Source: Tritrichomonas musculus (taxonomy: Eukaryota; Parabasalia; Tritrichomonadida; Tritrichomonadidae). Taken from it: a stretch of DNA of 64,000 nucleotides. The notes beneath the pieces are model-generated. The model was not told the DNA's origin and made no database searches. It saw nothing but the letters and a program-made list of their open reading frames with translations. The DNA lies in the NCBI GenBank assembly GCA_039105265.1, contig JAPFFF010000004.1:1488001-1552000 (forward strand), written 5' to 3'. How positions within the stretch are numbered: position 1 is the first letter of the stretch; every line of letters begins with the position of its first letter. Made by a program: the position numbers and the translations under genes. Below are positions 9,855-19,268 of the stretch, piece by piece.

Positions 9855-10670
9855 ATGTTTTTAATAGTATTATTTTCACATTCTATATGCGAACGAAGAC
9901 AACCAACATTGCTCAAGCAAATTTTTGAAGATGATGATGTAGTAGCTTATAAGCCACGAGATGATCTTTGGCTACTTCAGACGAAACAAGGCATTCCAGT
10001 TTCAATTTATGTTTTAGAGGGAACCGAAAAAGCATTAGTAATAGATTGTGACCATATAATTAAAAACTTTAAAGATTTGATTCAAAAAGTTACTAAAAAA
10101 CCTTTTGTTCTTGCTCTCAGCCATGGACATATTGGCCATGTTGGATCAATTAATGAATTTGAAACAATTTATATGAACAAAAAGGATCAAAATCTCATTC
10201 CAAACTACAAAGGAAAAATAGAAGATATTCATCATGGATACAAGTTTGATCTCGGAGATAGAGAAATAGAAGTTTTTGACATGGAAGGGCACACAGAAGG
10301 ATCAATTGGTTTTTTGGATAAGAAAGGAAAATTTATAGTTGCTGGTGACGCCATTGGTCACAATGTAATCTGGATGCATATTACTAAAGTACCTTTAGAA
10401 TCACTTATTGGAACACTTCAATATTTAATATCGATTAAAGACCAATGGACTGAGCTTTATACAGGCCACTTTAATGAACCAAATCGGCCACTTGATCTGC
10501 GCTTCGTTGAAGATCTTCTCGAATTAACACAAAAAATATGCTATACAAAAGATTACAAAGCAGAACCATATGAAGCCCACGGCTTTAAGTTAGATTTCCA
10601 GCCAATGATCGCATATGGAAATAACGGAGTCGGCATCATATTTAACCCAAACAGATTGCATTATGTTTAA
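9855..10670 (+). CDS. Metallo-beta-lactamase-fold hydrolase, probably secreted
   Basis: A 271-residue MBL-fold protein. The first 12 residues (MFLIVLFSHSIC) look like a short signal peptide. Metal-site motifs are in order: SHGHIGH (His90, His92, His95), EGHTEG (His146), AGDAIG (Asp165) and YTGHFNEP (His205). The usual HxHxDH motif has Gly94 in place of Asp, so the second metal site may be weakened or lost. Family members hydrolyse esters, thioesters or lactams; the substrate cannot be told from sequence. The length is typical for a single-domain MBL protein. Many protist MBL genes were acquired from bacteria, which is possible here but not shown. Confidence 0.8.
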   Translation: MFLIVLFSHSICERRQPTLLKQIFEDDDVVAYKPRDDLWLLQTKQGIPVSIYVLEGTEKALVIDCDHIIKNFKDLIQKVTKKPFVLALSHGHIGHVGSINEFETIYMNKKDQNLIPNYKGKIEDIHHGYKFDLGDREIEVFDMEGHTEGSIGFLDKKGKFIVAGDAIGHNVIWMHITKVPLESLIGTLQYLISIKDQWTELYTGHFNEPNRPLDLRFVEDLLELTQKICYTKDYKAEPYEAHGFKLDFQPMIAYGNNGVGIIFNPNRLHYV

Positions 10671-11434
10671 TACTCAACATCTAGATTTTGGCCAGCTTCA
10701 TATAGCTGATCTAGATTAAATCTATAGTAACTTTATTAAAAATAGAGGAATTTTTATGATTCAAAAGTTCAATCATTTTATACATCTTTGAATGCTCTAT
10801 TCAAAAATTTGAATGATGAAATAATGAAAGTCGTTGATGTTTATTATGTTATTTTAAATCTAATGTATGCATTACTATTTGATACAACAGTCACCATATT
10901 GCAAAATTGGCGCTAGATTTTTTTCATAAATATGGTCAAATTAGTGTTAAATTGTAAATTTTTATGTTTTTGTGAACTTTATTCAAGAATGATACGTTGA
11001 ATTTTTGTAAATAACGACGTAAATTAATGCATCCTGGTATGATTTACAGAATCAAATTTTTGGAGATTGCCAAAAACTTTCATTGGATTCATGAAATAAT
11101 TTTAAAAATCTGAAAGAAGAAGCTTCAAATTTAATAAATAGTGTTTTGATATGTGTTTAATAAAAAAAATTGTTATTCTATTTGAATTTAAATTTTATCA
11201 TAATAAAATCAAAGAAGTTTTTCTTTGAAAAAAAAATCGGTTGTATTTTCAAACATCACTTCACTATCCTCAATAAATTGAATTAGGATTGAGAGAAATA
11301 AACAAAAGTTGATTCGTTTATTTGTGAGAATAATTTATATTTTTCCGTTAGTTTTTTGAATTTGAAGCTTCTTCTTTCAGATTTTTAAAATCACTCAATA
11401 AATTAACACAGAATCAACAAACTAATATTAAAGA
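10671..11434. other. Intergenic region containing a long perfect inverted repeat
   Basis: Contains no gene. Its main feature is the 33-bp inverted repeat at 11099-11131 and 11359-11391, listed separately, which ends 43 bp before the next start codon. Confidence 0.6.
11099..11391. repeat. Perfect 33-bp inverted repeat spanning 293 bp
   Basis: The 33 bases at 11099-11131 (ATTTTAAAAATCTGAAAGAA...) are exactly reverse-complemented at 11359-11391, with a 227-bp spacer. This could be a very short MITE, or a hairpin in the upstream region or 5' leader of the gene starting at 11435. The interior has no frame. Confidence 0.7.
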
Positions 11435-13420
11435 ATGATTTCACCTTCTCAATATAGCGTGAGAAGTCGTATTAGGCAAAAACAACCCGAAATAACAATA
11501 GAAGAAACTCCAGAACAACAAGAACAAAGAGAATTACGCGAATTTATGGCAAATCTTGATGAAGAGCAAGAAATTGGAATATTGCAATTACCCACATTTC
11601 GCCGCAAAAGCACATCATCAGATAATAAAAAAGAAACCAAGGAATTTCAAATTAAACCACCTTCAAGAGAATGTACATCACCACGAAGACATTCAAAAAG
11701 GACAGAATCAGCTGTTAGTTCTCCAATTGCGGTCGTAGAATCCAAAGAAGATAGGGAGAAACGTGAATTAAAAGAATTGTTAGATCAACTTGAAGATGAA
11801 GTTGAAATAGGACTGTTACGAACCCCTTCTGATTTCCAACGTCATACCAAAGAACTATCTAGCGAATCAAAAGAGAAAAAAGAGAAAAATGAGGTAAAAG
11901 ATGGTAAATCTCTAAATACAAGCCAAGTTTTTGCAGAACCTTCTAAAGAAACGCAAGAAGAAATGGAAAAAAGAGAAATCAAAGAATTAATTGAACAACT
12001 CGCTGAAGAACAAGAAATAGGAATTCTCGATCCATGGAGAAGAATTGATGAACCTGAAGATCAAGTTCAAAAAGAAATAGAAGATTCAGCCCAACAAAAA
12101 AATAATGCCTCTTTATCTACAGAAAGAGTACATGAAGAAGAATTAAATGAAGAAGATCTTGAAAAACTTGAAATACAAAAACTATTCAAAGAATTAGAAG
12201 ATGAACAAGAAGAAGGCCTTCTAGATGTCCCAGGAGGGCCGCGTGGTTCAAAAGAGAAAACAACAACAAGCGAAGAGCAATCTCATACTGAAACTGAAGC
12301 AGAAGTCTCTGTTCAAGATTCTCTTGTAATCGATAAAGCAAACAAGACTAGCGAAGAAGAAGATGAAACTTTAGGATTAGAAGAAAGTTTCGAATCTGTT
12401 GATTATGGAACTCTTAAATTGCCAGGACCTCATGACTGGGAAGAAGAAGAAAGAATACGAGCTGGCGAATTAGAAGTAAAAGAAGAAAAGAAGGAAAATC
12501 GCATAGTTGAAGAACATCATAGTTCCCAAGAACAAGACTCAATTGGAGCAATTCTTGATGTAAATGCATCTGATTTAGATGAAGAACCAGTGTGGCACAC
12601 ATTTCATGATCCAGCCTATGGATTCAATGACAAATATTCTAAAGAAACAAATTCAGAAAGTTCTTATAGCCGATCTAGTCGGACTGGCAAAAATCATAGA
12701 AAAGAAAAAGAAGAAAAAATTGCTAAAGAACTCCTTAATTCTGAAAATGAGAAATTAAAACTTGATTACGAAAATTTCGATACCACTGATAAATCAGAAA
12801 AAGATGAAAGATTTTATCATGCGCTTTTACAATCAGAAAATGACAAAGAACTTGTCGATTCATCAACTGAAAAAATTACTTTTCAAACCTCAGAAGAAAG
12901 AATTGCTCACTTCCTTTTAGCTTCAGAAAACGACAAAACAAAATCAGAAACAGCATTGTCAAGTGGACTGGCTTCCCAAGAATCTGAAGAATCAATTGCA
13001 AAAGCACTATTATCTTCTGAAAAGAAGAAAGAGAACATTGGATCAACTTCAACCAGCAAGATGACATTCCAAACTTCAGAAGAAAGAATTGCTGGTGGTC
13101 TTTTACAATCTGAAAATGAAAAAGAATCTTTACTTTCAAACAACAACAGCGAAGCAGCGAACAGTGAAATCTTAGAGGCAGATGAAAAAATCGTTCGCGC
13201 TCTGTTAGTATCAGAAAATGAAAAAGAAAAAATCGGATATAGTTCAATAAGCAGTGCAAGTAGTATGGACAGTATTAATGGAATTGAAAGATATGAAACA
13301 TTAATTAATGTCGAAGAAAAAGACAAACTCAGCTCAACATCAGCTAGTAGCATCTCTAGGCAAGAATCTTATGAACGAATTGTGAATGACCAATTGAACC
13401 CTCCCTCTGAAACGCCATAA
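11435..13420 (+). CDS. Acidic, Glu-rich protein with two families of internal repeats
   Basis: A 661-residue protein I do not recognise. The N-terminal half carries about five spaced copies of a helical unit of the type RELKELLDQLEDEVEIGLL followed by a short Pro-containing segment (near residues 31, 110, 181, 245 and 311). The C-terminal third carries seven copies of an EERIAxxLLxSENEKE unit, some preceded by a conserved (K/E)(I/M)TFQTSEE lead-in. The rest is charged and low in complexity, so the protein is probably extended or coiled. There is no signal peptide, membrane segment or catalytic motif. The spaced, conserved helices suggest a scaffold or cytoskeletal role, or short binding motifs presented in series. 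The 33-bp inverted repeat lies just upstream. Confidence 0.7.
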   Translation: MISPSQYSVRSRIRQKQPEITIEETPEQQEQRELREFMANLDEEQEIGILQLPTFRRKSTSSDNKKETKEFQIKPPSRECTSPRRHSKRTESAVSSPIAVVESKEDREKRELKELLDQLEDEVEIGLLRTPSDFQRHTKELSSESKEKKEKNEVKDGKSLNTSQVFAEPSKETQEEMEKREIKELIEQLAEEQEIGILDPWRRIDEPEDQVQKEIEDSAQQKNNASLSTERVHEEELNEEDLEKLEIQKLFKELEDEQEEGLLDVPGGPRGSKEKTTTSEEQSHTETEAEVSVQDSLVIDKANKTSEEEDETLGLEESFESVDYGTLKLPGPHDWEEEERIRAGELEVKEEKKENRIVEEHHSSQEQDSIGAILDVNASDLDEEPVWHTFHDPAYGFNDKYSKETNSESSYSRSSRTGKNHRKEKEEKIAKELLNSENEKLKLDYENFDTTDKSEKDERFYHALLQSENDKELVDSSTEKITFQTSEERIAHFLLASENDKTKSETALSSGLASQESEESIAKALLSSEKKKENIGSTSTSKMTFQTSEERIAGGLLQSENEKESLLSNNNSEAANSEILEADEKIVRALLVSENEKEKIGYSSISSASSMDSINGIERYETLINVEEKDKLSSTSASSISRQESYERIVNDQLNPPSETP

Positions 13421-13497
13421 AAATAATTTGTTCATTAATGATTTCGTTATATTAAAAGTTACAGGATAATTTTTCTATATTTTTTTTTTTACAAAAG

Positions 13498-13528
<31 letters not shown>

Positions 13529-13564
13529 CCATCAAAGAGATAGAATTTTAATATAAACTTGGCT

Positions 13565-14692
13565 TTATTTGCTCTTGACAAAGAGACATATAACTAAAAC
13601 AATAATACAGGTTAATACAATGAAAAGCACTTTGGTATTTATCTGAGTAACACCTTTTTCAGGAGACTTGACAATATCATCAAAAAGTTTAATGTTATCG
13701 AAACTTGGCGACAGTTCTTTCTTTTCAACTTTATGAATAATTTCAACAATTTTGTCATTAAATGGAGTTGGGCAATTATATTTTTTGCCGAAATTGCAAA
13801 CAATACCATTAATATAATCAACCTCAGTTGGAATTCCTTTTTCAATATCCTGTAACATACTTGCTTTTAATTTCTTTACTTTTCTAAACCCAATCGGAAT
13901 AATAGCAGAATAACATATTTGCTTCATCAAGCTATTATGGTAATCTAGAAGCATGCTGAGATCTTTTCCTTGAATTTTTTCAATTTTAATATTAGCAGAA
14001 TGAGCAACATTAATGCCCTCTTTAAATACTCTTAGTATTATTTCTCGACTTCCTTTATTATCAACAATATCACCAAATGTTGATCCACATACAGCATTTG
14101 TTCCTGATAATGCACTATTTATTAATATTTTTGCCCATCGACCGCCAATAAAGTTTTCATCAATTGAAACATTTCCCATATAACTCAAAATACGTTTAAT
14201 TTCGTCAAGATAAATGCTATGTGATCCAGAATAACTTCCAATATTAAATGACAAAGATTCTGGTGATGATGGAGATGTTAATTCGCTAACACCTGGCTCC
14301 AATCTTGTTGCGCCCCAGCCAACTGCACATCCAAACGTTCTTTCAGCACCAATGATATCTGCAATTTCTTGCTCAGGTAGACCATTTTGCATAGTACAAA
14401 TAATGCCTTCCTTTGTTAAAAAATGAGATATCTTTTGAACTGTTTCTTTATTTCCAAGTTGTTTGGTCATTAAAAATATAATATCATACTTATCTTCAAC
14501 ATTTGTATCTAATATTGCTGTAATTTTTTCTGTCATTTTCGTAGTACCAACTACAATTGCACCATTTTTATTAAGAGCGTCAACACTTTTTGGATTTCTA
14601 TCAATGACTATAACTTCTTCACCTGTTGCATTTCTAAGTTTTGCTGCAAGAACAATACCTAATGATCCTGCGCCATAAATTGCATACTTCAT
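13565..14692 (-). CDS. Ketopantoate reductase-like (ApbA/PanE) protein with C-terminal membrane anchor
   Basis: A 375-residue NADP-dependent 2-dehydropantoate 2-reductase family protein. The N-terminus MKYAIYGAGSLG holds the GxGxxG nucleotide-binding turn; GGRWAKILINSA carries the family's conserved Lys; KASMLQDIEKGIPTEVDYINGIV is the hallmark of the C-terminal ApbA_C domain. About 20 extra C-terminal residues (VLFIVLTCIIVLVICLFV) form a hydrophobic segment followed by KSK, so the enzyme is probably tail-anchored, which is unusual for the family. I start it at 14692 rather than at the upstream ATG 14737, because the Rossmann fold begins there and an initiator-like TCACTT lies 9 bp upstream. 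Substrate is inferred from family only. Confidence 0.85.
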   Translation of the reverse strand: MKYAIYGAGSLGIVLAAKLRNATGEEVIVIDRNPKSVDALNKNGAIVVGTTKMTEKITAILDTNVEDKYDIIFLMTKQLGNKETVQKISHFLTKEGIICTMQNGLPEQEIADIIGAERTFGCAVGWGATRLEPGVSELTSPSSPESLSFNIGSYSGSHSIYLDEIKRILSYMGNVSIDENFIGGRWAKILINSALSGTNAVCGSTFGDIVDNKGSREIILRVFKEGINVAHSANIKIEKIQGKDLSMLLDYHNSLMKQICYSAIIPIGFRKVKKLKASMLQDIEKGIPTEVDYINGIVCNFGKKYNCPTPFNDKIVEIIHKVEKKELSPSFDNIKLFDDIVKSPEKGVTQINTKVLFIVLTCIIVLVICLFVKSK

Positions 14693-14701
14693 TTTGAGAA
14701 A

Positions 14702-14707
14702 AGTGAT
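14702..14707 (-). promoter_or_regulatory. Initiator-like motif TCACTT
   Basis: On the minus strand TCACTT fits the TCAYTW initiator consensus and sits 9 bp before the ATG at 14692. It supports choosing that start over the in-frame ATG at 14737, which would lie upstream of the transcription start. Confidence 0.45.
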
Positions 14708-14740
14708 TTTGTGTGATTTGTTTTCAAAGAAATTCAAATA

Positions 14741-15177
14741 TATTGAATTTTAAAAAGTTTATTCTCACAATTTTTATTATACCTTTTCAAATTCAGATGA
14801 ACGTTTAAATAAATTAAAGTGGATATTTCGAATCATTTTTTAAGTGTTGGTTGAATTTTATTAATGATATAGATTGTTTACCAACCAATTCATTCCCAAT
14901 TTTTTTTTTTATTTTTATTATCTAATAAAATCTATCCTCTTTAAAATGAGTTGTCAAATAAAAATTTTATAAATAGAATGTAAATGCTTTGTTTACAAGT
15001 TTAATTCCTTGGTAAATTGCCAAAAGCAATTTATTCATATTCCAAAATCGCTTTTTTATATAAAAAATGAAAATGATTGAATTTATTCTATATCTTATTT
15101 GAAATTTAAAAATAAAATATTCAATTGTTTAATAAAATTTTTATATCCGTTAGACTCCAAAAAGAGATTCCCAAGAA
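14741..15177. other. Divergent intergenic region
   Basis: AT-rich spacer between the divergent ApbA-like and 818-residue genes. No motif or repeat that I can support beyond the initiator listed at 14702. Confidence 0.4.
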
Positions 15178-17634
15178 ATGACAGAATCTTCGCCGCCACC
15201 TATTACTGAAAGATTTCTAGACTTTACATTAACTGTTGAGTGGGAACTAAAAAACCCTGATTCTTCACCTGGTGGCTACTTTAAAATTTTTTATCCGAAA
15301 TGTTTTCCTCTTTATATCGAGCCTTCTTGCATCCCAGTTACAGAAGAGCAGACTTCAGAATCAGTAACTGTTAATTGTTGCGTTGATACTTTCTTTATTG
15401 ATGCCGCATTTCGAAATCCATTTACGTTTATTTTGCAATATTCGCGTGATAATATTGAATTAAATACGGAGACGCCTCAGGAAAAAACTACAGATAACTT
15501 TGTTCCTGGAAAAATTTTATTGGATGGAAGCACTCTTTTCTTACCAGATGCAACAGAAACAATGATTTCAATTGAAGATTTGGATAATTTTTCAAAAGTA
15601 ACATTTTCAATGTACTGTGAGTCACAACTATTGACAGATGAATGCTACAATTTTTTTGCACCTTGCTTTATTCATTTGAAAGCTCTTTCAGACATGCCTC
15701 CTTCATCATCTGATGAAGCACCTTTATTTTATATCTGCAAAATTAAAAATGCTGATTTCAATATTTTATCTCATGGAGCTGAAATTGATACTGTGATTCC
15801 GGTTGAATACCGAGAGCAAGATACAATTACTGTTCAAGTTAGAAATCACGAGAAATATTTACCTTCAAATTTAATTGGTTCTGGTTTTATTTACTCTTAT
15901 AATGGAAATGCTCAGCCATCGCAAAACTTTGGAGTAGCTAGTTTTGATTTATTGCCTGAACGTAAAAAAAGATCTGTTATTATTCCATCAAACGAAAGTG
16001 GAAATAACCGTTCGGACTTCAAAAATAATAATTATGAACTTATATATCATATAATTGATCCATCTAGCGGAATTGATCCTATCCCTGCAGACCGTGGGCC
16101 AATTCCTCGTCCATCACCTGAGAAAATGAAGCCTGTTGTTGATGACATTCCTCCTGATGGTACTGAAACTGAAGCCAGTATATTAGCTCGTGAGAAAGAA
16201 AGCACAAAACTTAATCGTTGGGTTTTTACATGTTCGCGATCGGATGGTACCTGGTCATATGCGACCAAAATCCTTCATTATGTTCAAAGCTATCATAAGC
16301 ACGTTTGTAAACTTCAATCTCCACCTCCTCTGGCTCCAATGGCTGCATCTTCTCTTCCTGATTCATCCTTACCGGCCAAACTCAAAAGTTTATCAAATAC
16401 GACTTGTAATTCTGAAGAACAGGCCGAAATCCGAAAATATGCATTCGAAAGATTCTATCGCAAATCAAAAGATATTATTACAGGTGTTCAAATAATTACT
16501 CCATCTGAACAAATAATTATTCTTGAAACTCGTGGCCAGGAACCAATGGGAAGTGCAAAAGGTCTTGAACATTTACTTCGTTCGTTTGATCCTTCAATAG
16601 CACACGTCCTTGCAAACAAACCTTTCTTTTTCAAACCGCCTCGCCTTTACTGCCTTTGTGACAATGCAATTTCAAAAATCAACCTTCCGCTTTCAATGAG
16701 TGATTTACTTCGAATAGAAGGTCTTTACTTTCCAAAATCGCCAAATTACAAATTTTACCCTGTTCTGACCAAATTATCGCACATTTTTGAATGTAATACG
16801 TTGATCGAAATGCAAGAAGGAAATTTATTCCCAACTCTTGAAGAGTTAATGTTTCTTCTCTCAATGGCAGGCGTCTTTTATACAATTCCATTTCAAAAAG
16901 GAATGCCGCCAATGTCAATGTCGGCATCTCATGGTCCAGTAAAGGCCAATTTCGGAAATTCACCTGAACCAGCTCCTAAAGTAGCAAAAGCTACTCGAGC
17001 AACGCCTACGCCTCCAACAACAACAGCAACAGCAAATACAACTTCAAATACTGGGAAAAATTCGCAAAAAACTTCCAAAAAAGATGGATCAAAAAATAAA
17101 AATAAAAATTCAACAACAGATTTAACCGTTTTAACACCAGAAAACGAAAACAATGATTCACCAGTGGAAAATGAAATGAAAAAGAAAAGCCAAGTGACGA
17201 TCCGGGAATATCCTCATTTTGATATGCCAGAAGGTCTTTTATTTGCAGTCAAAAAAAATTCATTAGCGAAATCAACGATTATTACTCCATTAGACAGACT
17301 CACTAATTATTCATTAACGATGACTCCAAACCAGAGACAAATGTACAAAACAAGGCATGCTCGAATGGAAAGAATGAGAAGAGAAGATGAATGGTATGAA
17401 GCAGTTCAAGATTTTAATAAATCTCAGGAAAGAATGTCAAAAACATATGATGAAAAAAGATTAAAAGATGATTCAAATAATGATACTGGTTTTCAATTAA
17501 ATATTGGATTAATACATGTGGCACCTCCTCCTAGTCCTCATTCTAATACTTCACCAAGGAGAAATTCACAATCTCAGAGATATAATTTCTTTTCGCCTAG
17601 AAACCAGAATCGATCTTTCAAGGATACTGTTTGA
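15178..17634 (+). CDS. Large protein of unknown function, possibly CFAP92/KIAA1257-like
   Basis: An 818-residue intracellular protein. The N-terminal 350 residues look beta-rich (FTLTVEWELKNPD, GGYFKIFYP). A conserved-looking block at about residues 415-570 (ITGVQIITPSEQIIILETRG, then FKPPRLYCLCDNAISKINLP, then GNLFPTLEELMFLLSMAGVFY) recalls the layout of the flagellar-associated CFAP92/KIAA1257 family from memory, but this is a weak family call. A Thr/Asn/Lys-rich linker (about residues 590-660) leads to a C-terminal segment containing SLTMTPNQRQMYKTRHARMERMRRE, a basic helix. There is no signal peptide or membrane segment. If the CFAP92 assignment holds, it would be an axonemal protein, fitting a flagellated cell. 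Confidence 0.65.
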   Translation: MTESSPPPITERFLDFTLTVEWELKNPDSSPGGYFKIFYPKCFPLYIEPSCIPVTEEQTSESVTVNCCVDTFFIDAAFRNPFTFILQYSRDNIELNTETPQEKTTDNFVPGKILLDGSTLFLPDATETMISIEDLDNFSKVTFSMYCESQLLTDECYNFFAPCFIHLKALSDMPPSSSDEAPLFYICKIKNADFNILSHGAEIDTVIPVEYREQDTITVQVRNHEKYLPSNLIGSGFIYSYNGNAQPSQNFGVASFDLLPERKKRSVIIPSNESGNNRSDFKNNNYELIYHIIDPSSGIDPIPADRGPIPRPSPEKMKPVVDDIPPDGTETEASILAREKESTKLNRWVFTCSRSDGTWSYATKILHYVQSYHKHVCKLQSPPPLAPMAASSLPDSSLPAKLKSLSNTTCNSEEQAEIRKYAFERFYRKSKDIITGVQIITPSEQIIILETRGQEPMGSAKGLEHLLRSFDPSIAHVLANKPFFFKPPRLYCLCDNAISKINLPLSMSDLLRIEGLYFPKSPNYKFYPVLTKLSHIFECNTLIEMQEGNLFPTLEELMFLLSMAGVFYTIPFQKGMPPMSMSASHGPVKANFGNSPEPAPKVAKATRATPTPPTTTATANTTSNTGKNSQKTSKKDGSKNKNKNSTTDLTVLTPENENNDSPVENEMKKKSQVTIREYPHFDMPEGLLFAVKKNSLAKSTIITPLDRLTNYSLTMTPNQRQMYKTRHARMERMRREDEWYEAVQDFNKSQERMSKTYDEKRLKDDSNNDTGFQLNIGLIHVAPPPSPHSNTSPRRNSQSQRYNFFSPRNQNRSFKDTV

Positions 17635-18024
17635 ACTTTTTTTAATGTTGTTTTATTTATTTTTCTTTTCCTTATTGTTTTAGATATAAAAATATTTCGT
17701 TTGTTCATTTTCTTTTTTTTTTACTCTACCAAAGCAAAAAGTAGTTAATTATTTTCATTGTTATCTGATTGCTTTTCATCTTTTGAATAGCAGCAAAAGA
17801 ATCATAAAAATTTAAAATGTTCCTGAAAAAAAGATGATATTTGAAACAAATTTATTTCGTATTATCCATTGATATCATGCTTATTTAGAAATAATTTTTT
17901 TTTTTTTTTTTGTTGTTGTTGTTTAAAATGATATCAATTGATTATTTATAAAAATGTCATTTTGCACCTATAATATTTATTAAAGCAAGTTATAAATAGA
18001 CCATTTTCTTATAAGATTATTATA
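17635..18024. other. Intergenic spacer
   Basis: T-rich 3' flank of the preceding gene followed by the upstream region of the KRI1-like gene. A TTATAAATAG sequence occurs about 30 bp before the next ATG, but TATA boxes are not established in parabasalids, so I make no promoter call. Confidence 0.4.
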
Positions 18025-18978
18025 ATGTCTGAATATTCAGAATACGAAGAAGAATCCAGTGATGAAAATGGAGAAGAATTAACAATTGAAGAAGAACGTG
18101 CTATAGACGTTGCACTTGCTAAAGCGATCAAAGGAGATGGATTTAATAATGAAGATATATCTGTAACAAACGAGTATGTTGAATCCCACAACAAAGAAGA
18201 CAAAACAAGGCTTCTAAATGAAAGTGTTGAAGCGCTCAAAGAAATAGCATCTCATGATCCAAAAGATGAAACCAATGCTTTTCTTCTAGATTATTTTAGT
18301 CAAAGAAAATGGGATAAAAAACAAAAAAAGCCTACCAAAGAAGAATTGGATGCAGATAATGATTTAGATGATGTTGTTGAAGCCTTTACAGTAGAAGAAA
18401 ATTATAACTTTCGCCACGAAGAACAAAATTTTGATATTATTCCGTCAAATCCAAGATTTGTCGAAGGAGAAGACCGAAATAGAGAGACTAATAGGCAAAG
18501 AAAACGTCGTGAAGCTGCTGAACAAGCAAGAGAAAACACAGAATTAATTGAAAAAAAGCTTGATGAAATAGATCAAAAATATGAAAAAATAGCAAAAGAA
18601 AATGAAAATGGAAAACTTACGAACGAACAATTGCATCAATACGCAGATGAGTACTCCGCTGTTCTTCGTGAAGAACAAGGTGGAGCATTCAATTATACAG
18701 AAGTTAAAACAGATGGTGGAATTGAAAAATCAATTAAAATATTAGAGGATGATAACGACAACGAAGAAGATGCCAACGATCGTAACGTTGAATACGATGA
18801 AGAACAAAATGATTCAAAGCCAAATATGCGAAAAAATGATAAAAATAAGCCTAGACGTAATAAATTTAACAAAAATCATGGGAATGCTTTCCATGGTAAA
18901 TTTGATAAAAATCGCAAAAAACGACATGGCGGTCCATCAGCATCTCGAATGAGTACATATGAAGCTCATCGGCACTAA
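18025..18978 (+). CDS. KRI1: KRI1-like ribosome biogenesis protein
   Basis: A 317-residue, highly charged protein. The central block FLLDYFSQRKWDKK, then DADNDLDDVVEAFTVEENYNFRHEEQ and IIPSNPRFVEGEDRNRETNRQRKRRE, matches the KRI1 pattern (YNFRFEE, then a YPR motif, then an Arg/Lys-rich helix). KRI1 is a nucleolar factor for 40S subunit assembly. The N-terminus is acidic and the C-terminus basic (NKPRRNKFNKNHGNAFHGKF), fitting RNA or nucleolar association. It is about half the length of yeast and animal KRI1, so terminal low-complexity arms are reduced. Confidence 0.8.
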   Translation: MSEYSEYEEESSDENGEELTIEEERAIDVALAKAIKGDGFNNEDISVTNEYVESHNKEDKTRLLNESVEALKEIASHDPKDETNAFLLDYFSQRKWDKKQKKPTKEELDADNDLDDVVEAFTVEENYNFRHEEQNFDIIPSNPRFVEGEDRNRETNRQRKRREAAEQARENTELIEKKLDEIDQKYEKIAKENENGKLTNEQLHQYADEYSAVLREEQGGAFNYTEVKTDGGIEKSIKILEDDNDNEEDANDRNVEYDEEQNDSKPNMRKNDKNKPRRNKFNKNHGNAFHGKFDKNRKKRHGGPSASRMSTYEAHRH

Positions 18979-19252
18979 CTTAACTATACTTTCTGTAATT
19001 TCTGATGTAAAATTAAATATGATTTAAAATTGATCCTTTTAGAGCAATTTTTTATTATTTTGATTTATTATACATAAAGTATCTCGCTATGTTGTTTTCG
19101 CATAATATCAATTTTTAATATTTCTTTAATGCAAGTAATATATAAAAATCAATGTTTTGACAAATTCTATTAATAAATATGAGAAATGTGAAAGTGATAT
19201 TTTATCGACCATTTATAAATTGAAAATATGCTAGACAAAAATCAGAAAATTC

Positions 19253-19258
19253 TCATTA
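19253..19258 (+). promoter_or_regulatory. Initiator-like motif TCATTA
   Basis: TCATTA fits TCAYTW and sits 10 bp before the ATG at 19269. Short motif, so moderate support only. Confidence 0.35.
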
Positions 19259-19268
19259 ATTTTTAAAA

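Noticed and set aside
11449-13353. Ser/Leu-rich open frames opposite the 661-residue gene
   Set aside because: Antisense of Glu/Asn-rich repeats; they mirror its repeat structure and have no independent support.
14690-14737. Upstream ATG at 14737 for the ApbA-like protein
   Set aside because: It would add 15 residues before the Rossmann fold and lies upstream of the initiator-like TCACTT at 14702-14707.
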